A stretch of DNA of 27,341 bases, taken from Lingula anatina. Taxonomy: Eukaryota; Brachiopoda; Lingulata; Lingulida; Lingulidae. The translations under genes were made by a program, and so were the position numbers. Under the pieces are notes generated by a model that had not been told where the DNA came from, searched no databases, and worked only from the letters and a program-made list of their open reading frames with translations. The stretch lies in NCBI RefSeq assembly GCF_001039355.2, contig NW_019776041.1, positions 1 to 27,341 of the forward strand, given 5' to 3'. Positions 1 to 11,819 of the stretch are shown one piece after another (within the stretch, counting starts at the first letter, position 1; each line of letters begins with the position of its first letter).

Positions 1-2106
1 TATTGTCATTGACAATGCAGTGGCACATCATACGTAATGGTGCCAGAAGTTGGAGAGCCTTCGCGACCTGTCCTACAAAGCATGATTCAAAGCATTTTAC
101 GTGAACTTGACCTTTATATAGAAAAAAAGAGGAGAAGGAATTTTTCCTAAAATTTCAGCAATATTCCATTTTTCACAATAGCATGTCCTATCCAAAGCCA
201 CTTAAAAGTTTATAATTCTTAAAGCTTGAGCTCTAAATTTCAGTACATTTATATATGCTTTTCATAGATTTACCCAGACTCTATCATGATTGTATATATC
301 CAAGTTACATGTATATATCCTGTATTGTATAGTTGTCATAATGACAAGTCCATCTTTACATGCAAGTAGACCAAGTGTCATGTATTTCACTGCAAGTCAA
401 AGGGTGTAGCCATTAGATGGGCAAAATGGATAAACCTATTGAAAAACAACAATGTATTTGTGAGTTATGGTATTATAACAAGATTAACAGATTCTGGTGA
501 GGATAGATGGGATCTAGATCAAACTTCCACATGTGCCTCAAATGACAAATGTTTAATAAAACAGTATCAAAACTGTACATATAAACTGTACATGTGAAAG
601 TCAAGTCCCTAAATTTTGTTCGCTTGTTTGGTTGGTTTTGAAATCTTCTATTTTTAACAATTTAAAGTATTTTGTTAAAACAATTAAGTGAAAGAAAGGA
701 GAAAGACATTTCATATCTTCAACAAAAATGTATTTTTGTTAATAAGTTACATAGTTAAAAAAATGTTTATAGTGATTATGTTGTGACCAATAGTAACTTC
801 CAATTTCTAAACAATCCACAAAACTGTCTATTTACTAAATAGTGGGATTGAAACTAAATTTTCATCAGTCAAGCTGATATTCTTTGCCACCCCCTTTTCA
901 CCAAGACTCCCAGCTGATGATATAGGATTCCTTTTTCTGTTCTTTCACAATTATTTCTGCTCTTTCAACATTTTCAGCATGATAAATGTCATGATAAGAA
1001 GATGACTATCATAAGATACAATGCATGATCAAATAGCCATCTTTGCTTTCAAAACTGAATCAAATGCCTCAGAAAACAAAGCAATCTTGAAAGTCAAGTC
1101 TCTATTTATCCATGAAAATTTGAGCGATCAGACGTCATTGTTTTTCAAAATAGAAGCTTATACCTCAGAAAACAAAGAAAGCGTAAATCTATAGCCACAA
1201 ACATCTTTGAAGATTGCATCAATGTTGCATGCGATCATGACAAGGTAAGTAGGACAATATGCTCTGTGACACCTCCGACATTACCTGAACCCCTGAGATA
1301 AGTTTCTGAAGTCTCCTCTTCTTTCATCTGTCAAAGCTCCAAAAGAAATTGCCTAGAACCAGAAGAAAAAAACAGCTTTCAATTTAAAAAAAAAAAAAAC
1401 AAAAAAAAAAAAAAAAACAAAGGCATGCCAAAATAAATTTTCCACAACCTTCTTTGCTCTCAACTGTCAAAAGCTGAAAGTAAATACCATGGCATAAAAA
1501 GACAAAAATGTGTCATTTTAGTGGTGGAAAGTGCCCAGTATTAAATAGCATACAACAGGAAAAAATTCAATTTGAAATTTATTAAAATTTCAATGAACTC
1601 TGTCAGTTTAATTCTGACATCTTTTCTTCCACTTGTATAATATACGAGTAAAATCAATGGCAGTAACATAAAATAAATTAATTGTAACAATAAAATCTTA
1701 ATCTTACCCCCCCTTCCCCCCAATATAAATAAATAAATAAATAAATGAGCCTTTTCAAACAACTGATGTGATAAGTTCGGGAGAATATTTTTCCAATACT
1801 TAAGTGAACTAATTATAATGACATAATTTGAGATTACTGATCTGTTTTGTGAATATTAATTTCCATAAGTATGGCTTGCATCTATAATATCTGTGAACAA
1901 ATTCTTCACTTTCCTTCCTTACATTTAAAGACATAAAAGGTGAATTATTTGCCAACAATATCATGGAATGGATTTTGATAACACATTTTACACTTTTTGT
2001 TCTATGTCCTTTGAGTTATTCATACTTTCAAAGCACTATGTCCATACAATTCTTCCTGATGATTTTTGGAATGGTGGAAGCTCTAAAGTAAAGGTTTCCA
2101 TGTACA
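1..2106. other. No convincing gene; AT-rich DNA with poly-A
   Basis: This holds an interrupted poly-A tract (about 1386-1420) and a short (AAAT)n array at 1724-1746. A possible plus-strand exon at about 1168-1241 is discussed under rejected items. Nothing else was recognised. Confidence 0.6.
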
Positions 2107-2331
2107 TCTTAGAGTGCATTCCCATACATTTAGATCGATCCATCTAGATTGACCTAACTCCCTGGGGGTTCACGCTAAATTGCTGTCAGCCAAGAGCGCA
2201 TGGAAGTTAATTACCACCTTACAGCTTTTAGTAGGCGGGACAGACATTTAAGCTGGCTAAGCTGACAATAATCTATTGGGACTCCCCACAGGGGTAGATC
2301 GATCTAAAATCTGTGGGAATGGGGTCTTAGA
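2107..2331. mobile_element. MITE-like element, family 1
   Basis: This is a 225-bp unit with imperfect terminal inverted repeats. The left end has CATTCCCATACATTTAGATC and the right end, reversed, has CATTCCCACAGATTTTAGAT. TCTTAGA flanks both sides as a direct repeat and could be a target-site duplication. There is no coding capacity. Related copies lie at about 14302-14526 and 22029-22252. Confidence 0.75.
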
Positions 2332-2670
2332 CTAATGGCCCTTTCAGAACAAGCTGATCCGTGGACTTATAGATCCTCAGATCAAATACTGCTGACCCAC
2401 TTAAAACCAATGCTACCTAAACACCTAATGGTCTCCCCACCTACCAACGCACAATTCCTGCAGGGACCTAGCAAAAAAGCTAAATTAAAATGGCTCCTAG
2501 ATTCAATTGCTAGGCCTTGACAGGGATGGCACATGTGGTGTTTCGATACATGCATGTTGCGGGAAGTCCATTAGGGGATTAGGCAGCATTGCTTTTAAGT
2601 GGGTCAGCCATATTTGATTCGCCGATCTGTTAGGATCAACTTGTTCGGAAAGTGCCCTAATCGCCATTAG
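2332..2670. mobile_element. MITE-like element, family 2
   Basis: This is a 339-bp unit with long, diverged terminal inverted repeats of about 100 bp. It begins CTAATGGCCCTTTCAGAACA and ends, reversed, CTAATGGCGATTAGGGCACT; both arms contain GATCAAATA and GCTGACCCACTTAAAA. It directly abuts the family 1 element. The open frames crossing it on both strands are arm-derived and not genes. Confidence 0.75.
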
Positions 2671-3725
2671 AATAAAGCCTTCATACAAAATCTTGAAATT
2701 TAATGTCTTTTAAATTTTAGCAACATGACATTATTTTCAAGTTATATCATTTCTTGGTGAAAAAAAAAATTTACCATAAACAACTTCAATGCATTGATTT
2801 TATCTTTTCTTTCTACTAATTTTCATTTAAATGTTCCTACCACATTAGCAGCTATAAATCCATAATACCCAAATTATCTATTGCAATCTGTTGCTTTGTT
2901 AAAATTCATTTAAAAGGTTAGCTGAATTTTAAAAATCTGCAACCTGACGCAAAAATGCTCAAATTAATTTGAAGAATGCATCAGTAGTATTCGTGCTTAG
3001 TTTTCCCACAACCCTCAAAGGTCAAAGGCCACAGCTGACCAAAGCGCAGCATAACTTGTAATGCTGTCACTTCTTGCTGCAATAATTACACCTTGCCAAC
3101 ATGTGCAACATGGCAGATGGCGTGTGACTGCCCACCATTTTGGTACACATGTTGCACATGCATGGTCACACCTCCAATATTTTGTTCAGGCTGTGACTGG
3201 GAGTGCAAATAAGGACAGACTTTTATTTTTAAAAGCTGTCTGATCCATCATTTTACATATTCAAAAAAAAAAAAATTTTTTTTAATGTCTGCCAATAATA
3301 TGGATAAAACGTATAAGGCTTAATTGACTGGTTGTTGAAAATAGTATTTAAATATGAGTGAACCCAGACAGACATTTATCAAGAATTCACATACGGCAGA
3401 TGGACAGGTTGCAGAGTGGCCAATCATATCACATGATAGGTCATGTGACAGATCATGCAGCAGATGTTGTAACAGATGAAGATGCCATATATGTTTAATG
3501 GGTTATTACCTTTTATTCATATGTTACATAGACGCATCACTATTTATGCTTTACAACTTACGAACAGAAATACAACTGTCTGTGATAAATGCTCTACAGC
3601 TGTGAATTAAATATTATCATATATATATCAATTAAATTGAAATAAAAAACAATAAAAGCATATAATATGCAAAAATTAATGAAAATGATGTTGGCAAGCA
3701 GCTAGAAGTAATGGATATTTCAGAC

Positions 3726-3727
3726 AA

Positions 3728-3774
<47 letters not shown>

Positions 3775-3776
3775 AA
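3726..3776 (+). repeat. (AAAT)n microsatellite
   Basis: About 12 near-perfect tetranucleotide units. Confidence 0.95.
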
Positions 3777-3969
3777 ATCTGGAACAAATCAAAAGTAAAC
3801 ATCCATCACCCTTCTAATAATTAAATGTATGGTTATCTCAATTTTATAATCAAATATCTTTTAAAAACTACAAAATCTATTTTTGTTATATAGTCACAAA
3901 ATACAACCTATATAATTCAATACAAGATACTTAAGTGAATAATATATGAATACATTAAAACACATTTAC

Positions 3970-3970
3970 A

Positions 3971-4025
<55 letters not shown>

Positions 4026-4027
4026 AT
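3970..4027 (+). repeat. (AAAT)n microsatellite
   Basis: About 14 tetranucleotide units, 200 bp from a second array of the same motif. A shorter one is at 1724-1746. Confidence 0.95.
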
Positions 4028-4281
4028 TAAATTGACATTAGGGAGGAGCCCCTATCGGTATCTGTATTACATAGACAATTCTTTCTCACATTTGCTAAGT
4101 CTTTATCTGTTTAACCTTATCTTAATTAACATAAAGATACATCTGTTCAACCCCATTAACAGTCTGTCTTAATTGAGGACTGACCATGACATATTCCAAG
4201 ATGATGCTTCAACTCCACCTAATCATACCAGTTACAAGTACCACAAAAATGCAACCAAGAACTGGCAAATCTAGTTTTCTT

Positions 4282-4328
4282 TTCTCTTTTTTTTTTTTGG
4301 GGGGGGGGTGGGGGGGGGGGGGGGGTGG
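4282..4328 (+). repeat. Poly-T / poly-G tract
   Basis: A T run is followed by about 26 G interrupted by single T. The minus-strand frame across it encodes only Pro and Lys runs and is not a gene. Confidence 0.9.
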
Positions 4329-5635
4329 AGGTAAATATTGCTGAATAAAGCAAGCTCTTGGCCAATACAAAATAACAGAGAAATTGACTGTAACTGACAG
4401 GTAGAGCACAGGGATGGAAAATTGCTTGGTTTGGTCTCTTGTTATATATTCATTTTCATTTACATTTTTTTCATTGCACACATCATCAAAGAAAGTTGGC
4501 ATGGAGGGGAGTGGTTTAGTATCTCTTTAAATTAATTAAAGGCTTGTGGTGAAATATATCATCCTGCTAATCGTGTACAAAACAGAGACTGTCCAAATGT
4601 CCTAAATGTTGTTATATTAATACATATACTGTACCAGAAATGAAATCCAATAACTATAAGCATAACTATGGTATCTGGGCCTTGAGCTTAATAAAAGCCG
4701 CATTAATTCACACTGGCTAAAAAGGGGAACAGTTTTGAACCACATTAGAGTCAGTTTTAATACATGAGGCTCAAACAGCTAGTTCAAGAAATTCAACTTT
4801 ATTCCGTTCAATTCATTGTTTTTCCATGCTGGCTTCACAGTGTGGTAGTAACTTGGATAACAAAAAAAAAAAAAAACTGCTGTCAATTTAAGTAAAAGTT
4901 CTTTGGGTGACTATGTGAATAAACCCAATAAATCTACACTCCTCTACATCCCTTGCACCAAGAATATTCACTTGACTGTCACTGTAGTCAAGTTGCAAAA
5001 ACTGGAACTCAAGTGAAAATTTCCAAAGACATCTTGCATCTCCCCTCCCCTCTACTCTTACTGCTAGTGAAGTTATCACAGAAGTGACAACATCTGCAAA
5101 GTTGTTCTGTGCAGTTAATGAAATCCCATGGCAAATTAGCTGTGTCCATTCCCCTGGGATTGGGCCTGTATTGGCAAGATAGCTCCATTATCTCTGAACA
5201 CCTGCCCTCCACATTTATTCTGCAGGCTGGATGGCTGTGCTGGATTCAATTTTCATTGATTTGCTTTTCTCGTCCTGAAATCACTTATACCCAGGTTCTG
5301 GGCTTATGACGAAAAAAATTAAGGCCTAAAATATGAATGAACAGTCTTGACATTCAGAATTTCATTTTCCTGGTCAAAACATATCTAATCCTGTTTCCTG
5401 GCTATGTTTTATTTCAATTCTATCCCCAATACAGAATAAGACAAACTGTTCTGGCATGGAAATTCACTTAGAAATGGTACGTGGAGACAAACACCAGGGA
5501 CAAAACTATTGGTGTCAGATAATGAGCTTGACATTGGAGCTTAATGAACATTTCAATTTTCAGAAATAAATCTTCATGAGGTAGTGACACTAGATATCTT
5601 ATTTAAAAGATGTGATTTAAAGGGGGGCGTCTCGA

Positions 5636-5770
5636 TAGTCCGAAGGTTCATTGGTCCGAAAAGTGGTAACATTTTCATCCATTTTTTAATCAAGGGTTCA
5701 TTGGTCTGAAGGTTCTATGGTGAATATTCGGACCAATGAACCTTCGGACTATTGAACCTTCGGACTATTG
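5636..5770. repeat. Palindromic repeat built from GGTTCATTGGTCCGAA units
   Basis: A perfect 24-bp inverted repeat pairs 5636-5659 with 5728-5751. Between and after the arms are further partial units in both orientations (5693-5719 and 5752-5770). The interior is AT-rich. It resembles a short foldback element or the seed of a small satellite. Confidence 0.75.
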
Positions 5771-6029
5771 CTACGGCCCAGATTTAAAGAGACCAAAGCT
5801 GATATCTAAGAATTTGATTAATAGTCAAAAAAAATTTCCTCTTTTTCCAGCTAAAGTAGCCTTTGGAATAAAGAACTACATAAAAGGGTCATGTGTAATT
5901 CTTTTATTTTTCCAATATTGTAAAAAGAGAGAGCATTTTTTTTTTTTTTTTTTTTTTTTTTGAATACTAAAGAAATATATCGATCTGTAAAATGTTAATT
6001 TTATCTCCTCCCTTACAGACCAGATTGTG

Positions 6030-7513
6030 TTACAGCACTACTCCTTCAAAATGTTGCCGCAGGTAAGCTGGATTGAGTACTGACCTCAAACACTCAGTAA
6101 TGTGCTAGAGGCCTGCTTTTAAGAGACATAAAATTAAATCTGAAATAAATTAAAAAATGAAAAAAGTGCAATATTCAACACTGAGGTATGTCCATGAACA
6201 AGACTTAAGCTACATAGAAATGTGGCAGGTAAATTAAAGGAATGACATTCATTATCATTGATATACTATGTACAGCTTATACATTGATTAATCCAATGGC
6301 TCCTCTTATCATTTTATCTCCAAAGCAAAACGAATAAACCACTACATTAGTACTGTAAATATATTTGGTGTTGTAATAATAATACTTTTTTTAAAGTCAC
6401 AATTGCAAAGATGTATAAAAATAAAAAAAAATATTAAAAGACATCAAGATTCATGATAAAAACAGCCTAAGATCCCATTCAGAATAGAAGATCCAGGGAT
6501 TTTCTGATCTATGGATCAAATATGGCAGACCCTATATGAAAGAAGAGCCTTCTAATCTGCTGATGGTCTCCAGCCTCCACAAGCACCATTGAATGGATTA
6601 AGTCACGGCTCCAAGGTTTAATTGCTAGACCCCTGCATGGACGGCGTGTGTGGAGGCGAGGAGACAATTAGCGAATTACATGATGTACGTTCCGCCATAT
6701 TTGATTCATGGATCAGAAGATCCTCAAATCTTGTATTCTAAATGGGCTCTGGTACTCACATTAAACCAATTACAATTAAGAAAATCAATGAAAACAGCCC
6801 AATTCTCATATAAAACCAATTAAAATTAAGAAAAATAAAAAATAAGATGTTCTAAGAGATATGCTTTTAACTCCTTTTTAGTTGATCTTTAACAAAATAA
6901 GCTGCTACAAATACTGGAAAATCAAAAATAATGTGACCCCTCATGCAATGACAACAAGAAATTATCCCTAAGAGTATGATAACTTTCATTTACAAAATTT
7001 AGTTTCCTTTGTTTAAACTCTTTTTCTTTGCCTAATATAGTAGTATCTGGTATCATTATTCATTTTCTTTATCACCCAATGACTGTATGTTTTCTTTTAC
7101 TGAACATCTCAACTTTCACAAACCCTTCTTTTTCAATCAATGCAACTTTTTTTCCTCCAAGAAGGAGTTTCACCAGCATTTACCCCTCCTGGAACATAAA
7201 CTATAGAACTAAGATTCCCAGAGATTTGCCCCCAATTACTTAAACCACTGGATCAATTGGCCACACAAAGCTCTTTGAAAACTCCTCGCTTACAACCACC
7301 TGATCCCCAGCGTTGAGGGAATGGCAATTCAGTTCAGCACTGATTTATCTAACTCTACTAAAACCCTAGAGACGGGAGGCAGACATTGTTTCATGTTCTT
7401 CTTGGTAACTGGAGAAATGAATGTTAATGAAATTTGCATTTTCTTAAACTTAGGCAAGGCTTGTCAAGGAGAAGGTAATTGAACTGCACTAGAATGTTCC
7501 AATCTCTTTCTCT

Positions 7514-7552
<39 letters not shown>

Positions 7553-10500
7553 CGATAAACCACAATAATACTTTTAAAATATCTATTTTCTGAAGCAGCC
7601 AACAGATACCCAATAGCATAAATTTCTTAATAAGCACACAAAATGGTAGGAATAAGAAAGGGGGGGGGGGGCGGGGGGCTTACCTTTCTCAACAATGTCA
7701 ATCATAAGCATAGGAAACAGGGAGACTAAGAGCTCCTATAGCTGCCACTTCTTTAAACCAAAAGTATATAAAATATGTCATTTAAATAAGATCTCACAGG
7801 CAGAGACCACAGTCAACTGGTGTCCAATTTTCTGTGCATAATTTTGGTCAATTTTTCACTTACAGATTTCTAAACGGTTAGTCCCCACACTTATAATTTA
7901 CTTCCTGACGCTGCTGTCTTATAAGCACTAGTGTTTTTACCAAATGGATATCCCATGCTATGCCTTGTTTTGGCGAGTTTCCCCAGTAATCATATTTTCA
8001 TTGCAATTAAACAACTCTTGTGACACTAGCTCTGGTAATTCCAAGAAAATTTGTTGATACTGGCATCAATCATTACCTTCTTGGATGTTTCGTCTAAAGT
8101 GCAGGGAGCCAGGACAACAAAACTGGGTTGGCAGGAGAAATAGCTTATTTTTAGGTGTAAATTGCTCAAGTAATCCAATTATGCTGACCATGACACCTGC
8201 GTACTGCTAATTTCCCAGATTTCTGCCATTAACAGATCTCACTGTTAATCGAAGGCAACTAAATGGATTTTTTTCCTCCTCTTTCTACTAGTACTGGCAC
8301 ATGTACCTTCATTAAATATGTACCCCATCTCCATGTCCCTTTTTGTGTCTTTTTATCTCACTCTCTATCTTTCTTGTCAGTTTAATGTTTAGAAAACCAT
8401 TTTAAATGTGTTTAAGTCACCTCCAGACACAATTGGCAGTCTTCTCTATTGCAATTTTGGTCATGAAATTTTTCAAGCACATTCAAAAGAGCAATATTAT
8501 TTTTCTTGCACTCATAAAGATATGCTTCACTGCTTCGCTCCAGCATATATCTTCATATAACTTGCAACACAGTTATAAGCAACTACTATAGGTGAGTGGT
8601 GGGGAGGGGGGGATGGAGGAGGGAGAACTTCTAAAGGTAAAGGGGACATGGCACACACACACACACACACACACACACAGGGGTGGATTTAGGCCGTCTT
8701 CTGGGTCTTCCAGAAGACGGTCAGATTTTCAAGTATACATTAAAAGATATCTTATTTTTTCTGGTGGAAGACGGTCAAAATTGGAGGATGGATCAATAAA
8801 GATAATTTGGAAGACTGTAAGAAAATAGCTCTGGATCCGCCCCTGCATACAAACACACACTACAATTACACTGTTCAAGAGAACCTTTGCAAACTTGCCA
8901 TAAATTCTATACTGGTGACACACACATACATCATGTTCACACACACACAAATACATGCACACACATGCACACACACTATTTAAAGGTACATACTTGCACT
9001 ATACCAGTGACATACACACAGATGCAAGCTTTCAGCCTTGACAGGCCCATAGCCAAGGAGGAATGAACCCACTTTTTTTGCTGGAAAAAGGTCCACTCTG
9101 GGTGAAATTTGACCTATAGGTACACAAAGGTTTCATGGTAAAAGGTCCACTTTTTCAGAAAAAGAACACCCCCTTCCTGTGAAATTGCTGGCTATATATG
9201 GGGCTGTTTAGCTTTAATGAACTTATAGAAAAAGACACTGTCAGATCAGAGATCACACATCAAACCCTCTATTCCCACGAAACTTCCAATTAGCCATCTA
9301 TGATACCACCTGGCAGAATAAATCTAATCAACTCATGTCTAAAAAAAGGAAAATCTCCTCTGCGTCCGTATGATAGCATGGTTAAAGCAATAATAACTCG
9401 CAACTGACCTGCCAACTTGGAACTGAAAGCATTTCTTGGATGTACTCTGGGCAGTGATCCAGTTTGTACTGTCCTTGGAGATACAGACGTAAAAATTCTT
9501 TGACCATGCAGGACTTAAAATACTAGAACAAGGATGGTGAATGCGATGCATCTTGTATATTGATCCTGAACTATGATAAGGTTATCCATTAGTGACCACC
9601 TGATATATCCACATGATCAATGAGGACACAGTGCCATTTTTGTTTAACAAAATTATTATTTGTAACATATATTATGCATGTGTCATCTCCACTGGATGTG
9701 TGTATCAATTTTTAAAAACTTACACCGGTACCACAGGAAATATGTCATCAAAGTGCAGATGCATTGTAAATAATCTGTCATTTTTGGACATTTTGACACT
9801 AAACCAAATTTGATGTATACAATGTGTTTTGAATCTAATGAATTAAATTATTACATTAATTTAAAATTTTTTTTGTACTTGAGGAGGTTAAAGGGAAATA
9901 ATAATTAGTCAAAATGATGTAGACTATGTAGAGCTACACAAAAATATCACTACCTTAATCTCACTATTAATATTTCTTGTAACTTATTACAAAGACAATA
10001 TATGAGAGGTAGCTACTATATTGATATATGTCCTCACGAATCATTCAGTTTGCAATAAGTAAGATCCATCCAACTAACAATCAAATAATGTCTAAGCAAT
10101 TACTAAAAAATCTAAGAAATCATTACCTTCTTTAAAAATACTAGCAGAATTCGGAATTCTTAAACAGCTTCTCAAATTTGAATCCTTCCCCACTTTCTAC
10201 AGTCAGTGCAACGACTCACATGTTGCCCCTATATTTCTTGTTCATTTTCACTATCTAAATAAATATATTGTGACTGTGTACATCACACAGCCCGCATATA
10301 TACATCTCCCACAATACTAAGGTTGCATACTGACAATAGTTCAAGCCAATAGAAAAGCTACTTAACTTTTGTTACCTGTAGCCTAGTGAATTAATATAAA
10401 TAAACCGACTGGTTGGGTATTTAGTTAAATAGCACAACAAATGCAAAGAAAACATAATTGTTGTTTTGCTAAGGTCTATATGGAAAGTGGCTTTGACTTA

Positions 10501-11819
10501 TGCTTTCTGTCTCAATATTAATGATGTTTGCTTAAATTTGATATTGCTGTATCAATAATAAAGACATGTTACTGAAAGAATGTGAACACAATTAAAATGG
10601 ACCAACCTAAGATTCATATTATTACTGAATATGAGGTAAGCTGGTAATTAAATTTGGAAACTTTCATTTTTTATTCTACAGCATAAGATTGAACTAGAGA
10701 TGAAGGCCATTATACATGTACCTGTAGTCTTGTATTGCCATATAATTTGGGTGTACCTTTTATGTAAGCTTCAAAATTTTACAAAACCCCATTTACACTA
10801 AATTAAGTACTGTTTAGAGTAATAATTGGCAGCCATATGAAGGTGAAATTAAGTCACACAAATAAAAAAAAAAGAAAAAAGAAAATAAACATGAAACCAT
10901 TTCAAGATTCTTCATTTGTCTATGGTCAACATTCAATTTTTTTATTAAAAACATCCAAATCAAAATACTGGTAGCATTTTTGACAGCTTGAATGCAGGTA
11001 TCTACTACAGATTTATTAATTACGCAAAACTCTGAGCCGATTTTGTCAGGTCACACTCTTAACAGTTTAACAAAAAGTTTTAGTATCAACATCAAAAAAA
11101 AGTCATTTGTTTGAAAGATTGGTCTCCAAGGAGATCTATGTAGGGATCCAAGGGTTGGGATTGCAACCATACACCCACACACGTATTAACTTAATCATTG
11201 TTTTCGGATTATTTGAGCTTTTGAGGTCATTACTTATTATATTCATTCAGACATTTCTAGGTATGGATACATAATTATGCAATTTTTCACCATTATTTAA
11301 TTGAGCCTCCATGCTTGTTTTTTTTTTTTAATAATTTGATTAATTAATATGCTGAACATGTCAAACTTAATGAAGAGCATATACTAATCACCACAAATTT
11401 TGCTTTAACTTGATGGAAGAAAAAAGCTGACACCTTTGCTTTAAATTGGCAATTTTTCTTAAATCTAAGACATTTAACTGTAGTGCTAAATTATACCCTT
11501 TTTTGATCTATTAACGAATCCATATTTATATCTGTTAACATTTACTTACATTGCATAACATAACTCAAGGGATTTAAATGATACATAATGTACAAATCTG
11601 AAAGTCTTATTTTACAAAAAGTAACTACATAGAGATCTTGATGAAAACAATGAATATACTACTTTCAGAACCCACCTCTCTCTCTCCACACCTGCAGTTA
11701 ATTTCTTCTCACCTTCCGCAGTGAAATGAGCTGCAAGTTACTTAAAAGTGTCTCATCAATGAACAGATTGAGCTGACAGCTGGTTCTGAAGGCTCTTTCC
11801 TTCCCTTTGATGAACACAC
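6030..11819 (-). CDS. Probable unidentified multi-exon gene (3' part)
   Basis: No family was recognised. Candidate exons in transcription order: 11713-11819 (35 codons, includes AFRTSCQLNLFIDETLLSNL), 9409-9522 (38 codons, includes VKEFLRLYLQGQYKLDHCPE), about 8421-8546 (up to 42 codons, includes LLNVLEKFHDQNCNREDCQL), 8197-8222 (26-bp microexon), 8077-8122 (FVVLAPCTLDETSKK), 7684-7735 (ELLVSLFPMLMIDIVEK), and a possible last exon 6030-6067 (YLRQHFEGVVL, then stop). Each is open, has GT-AG borders and joins the next in a compatible phase (0, 0, 0, 2, 0, 1). The acceptor of the 8.4 kb exon is poor, so its start is approximate. AATAAA lies at 5903-5908. The 5' end was not found. The Leu-rich, Cys-containing peptides look like a helical soluble protein. 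The three long exons are the best supported; the microexon and last exon could be chance. Confidence 0.45.
6470..6750. mobile_element. MITE-like element, diverged relative of family 2
   Basis: This is a 281-bp unit with imperfect terminal inverted repeats of about 55 bp (left arm CCCATTCAGAATAGAAGATC, right arm reversed CCCATTTAGAATACAAGATT, both reaching ATCAAATATGGC). The interior shares TTTAATTGCTAGACCCCTGC-type sequence with the element at 2332-2670. There is no coding capacity. It lies between the last two candidate exons of the unidentified gene. Confidence 0.7.
7504..7554 (+). repeat. (CT)n microsatellite with short (CA) tail
   Basis: A dinucleotide CT run passes into CACACACAC. Confidence 0.9.
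8651..8679 (+). repeat. (CA)n microsatellite
   Basis: A perfect CA run directly abuts the hAT-like element. More scattered CA tracts follow at about 8850-8976 and at 9013-9020. Confidence 0.9.
8678..8845. mobile_element. Nonautonomous hAT-like element remnant
   Basis: The ends are CAGGGGTGGATTTAGG and, reversed, CAGGGGCGGATCCAGAG, a terminus style typical of animal hAT elements. Flanks are CACACACA and CATACAAA (six of eight match), a possible eroded 8-bp target duplication inside a (CA)n tract. The interior carries its own hairpin (GGCCGTCTTCTGG with CCAGAAGACGG). There is no transposase. Confidence 0.6.
9042..9206. mobile_element. Short inverted-repeat element, CAGGCCC family, diverged copy
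   Basis: This element begins CAGGCCCATAGCCAAGG and ends, reversed, CAGCCCCATATATAGCCAG. The interior matches the copies at 12540 and 20269 (GGTCCACTCTGGGT and GGTCCACTTTTTCAGAAAAA). It has no coding capacity. Confidence 0.6.

Larger units (their letters stand above)
2671..5635. other. No convincing gene; simple repeats
   Basis: Apart from the microsatellites and the poly-T/poly-G tract, this stretch is AT-rich non-coding sequence. It includes an imperfect inverted repeat around ACATGTTGCACATG at about 3098-3160 and an A/T foldback at 3262-3283. The open frames at about 4888-5309 overlap on both strands and show no family features. Confidence 0.5.

Noticed and set aside
1168-1241. Possible plus-strand exon (KQRKRKSIATNIFEDCINVA) with acceptor and GTAAGT donor
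   Set aside because: It stands alone with no partner exon in compatible phase. Short open segments with splice-like borders are expected by chance in AT-rich DNA.
2335-2688. Two 61-codon frames on opposite strands
   Set aside because: They are the two arms of an inverted-repeat element read on opposite strands, hence their similar sequences.
8729-8974. Frames rich in Cys-Val or His-Thr over CA repeats (also 12302-12556)
   Set aside because: They are translations of (CA)n microsatellites.
9731-9803. Minus-strand segment with a good GTAAGT donor, open in two frames
   Set aside because: Neither frame fits the phase of the exons on either side.
10597-10790. Plus-strand ATG exon (MDQPKIHIITEYE) with donor and a second open segment after a 46-bp intron
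   Set aside because: The implied intron is far shorter than any other here, the peptide has no recognisable features, and it lies antisense within the region of a better-supported gene.
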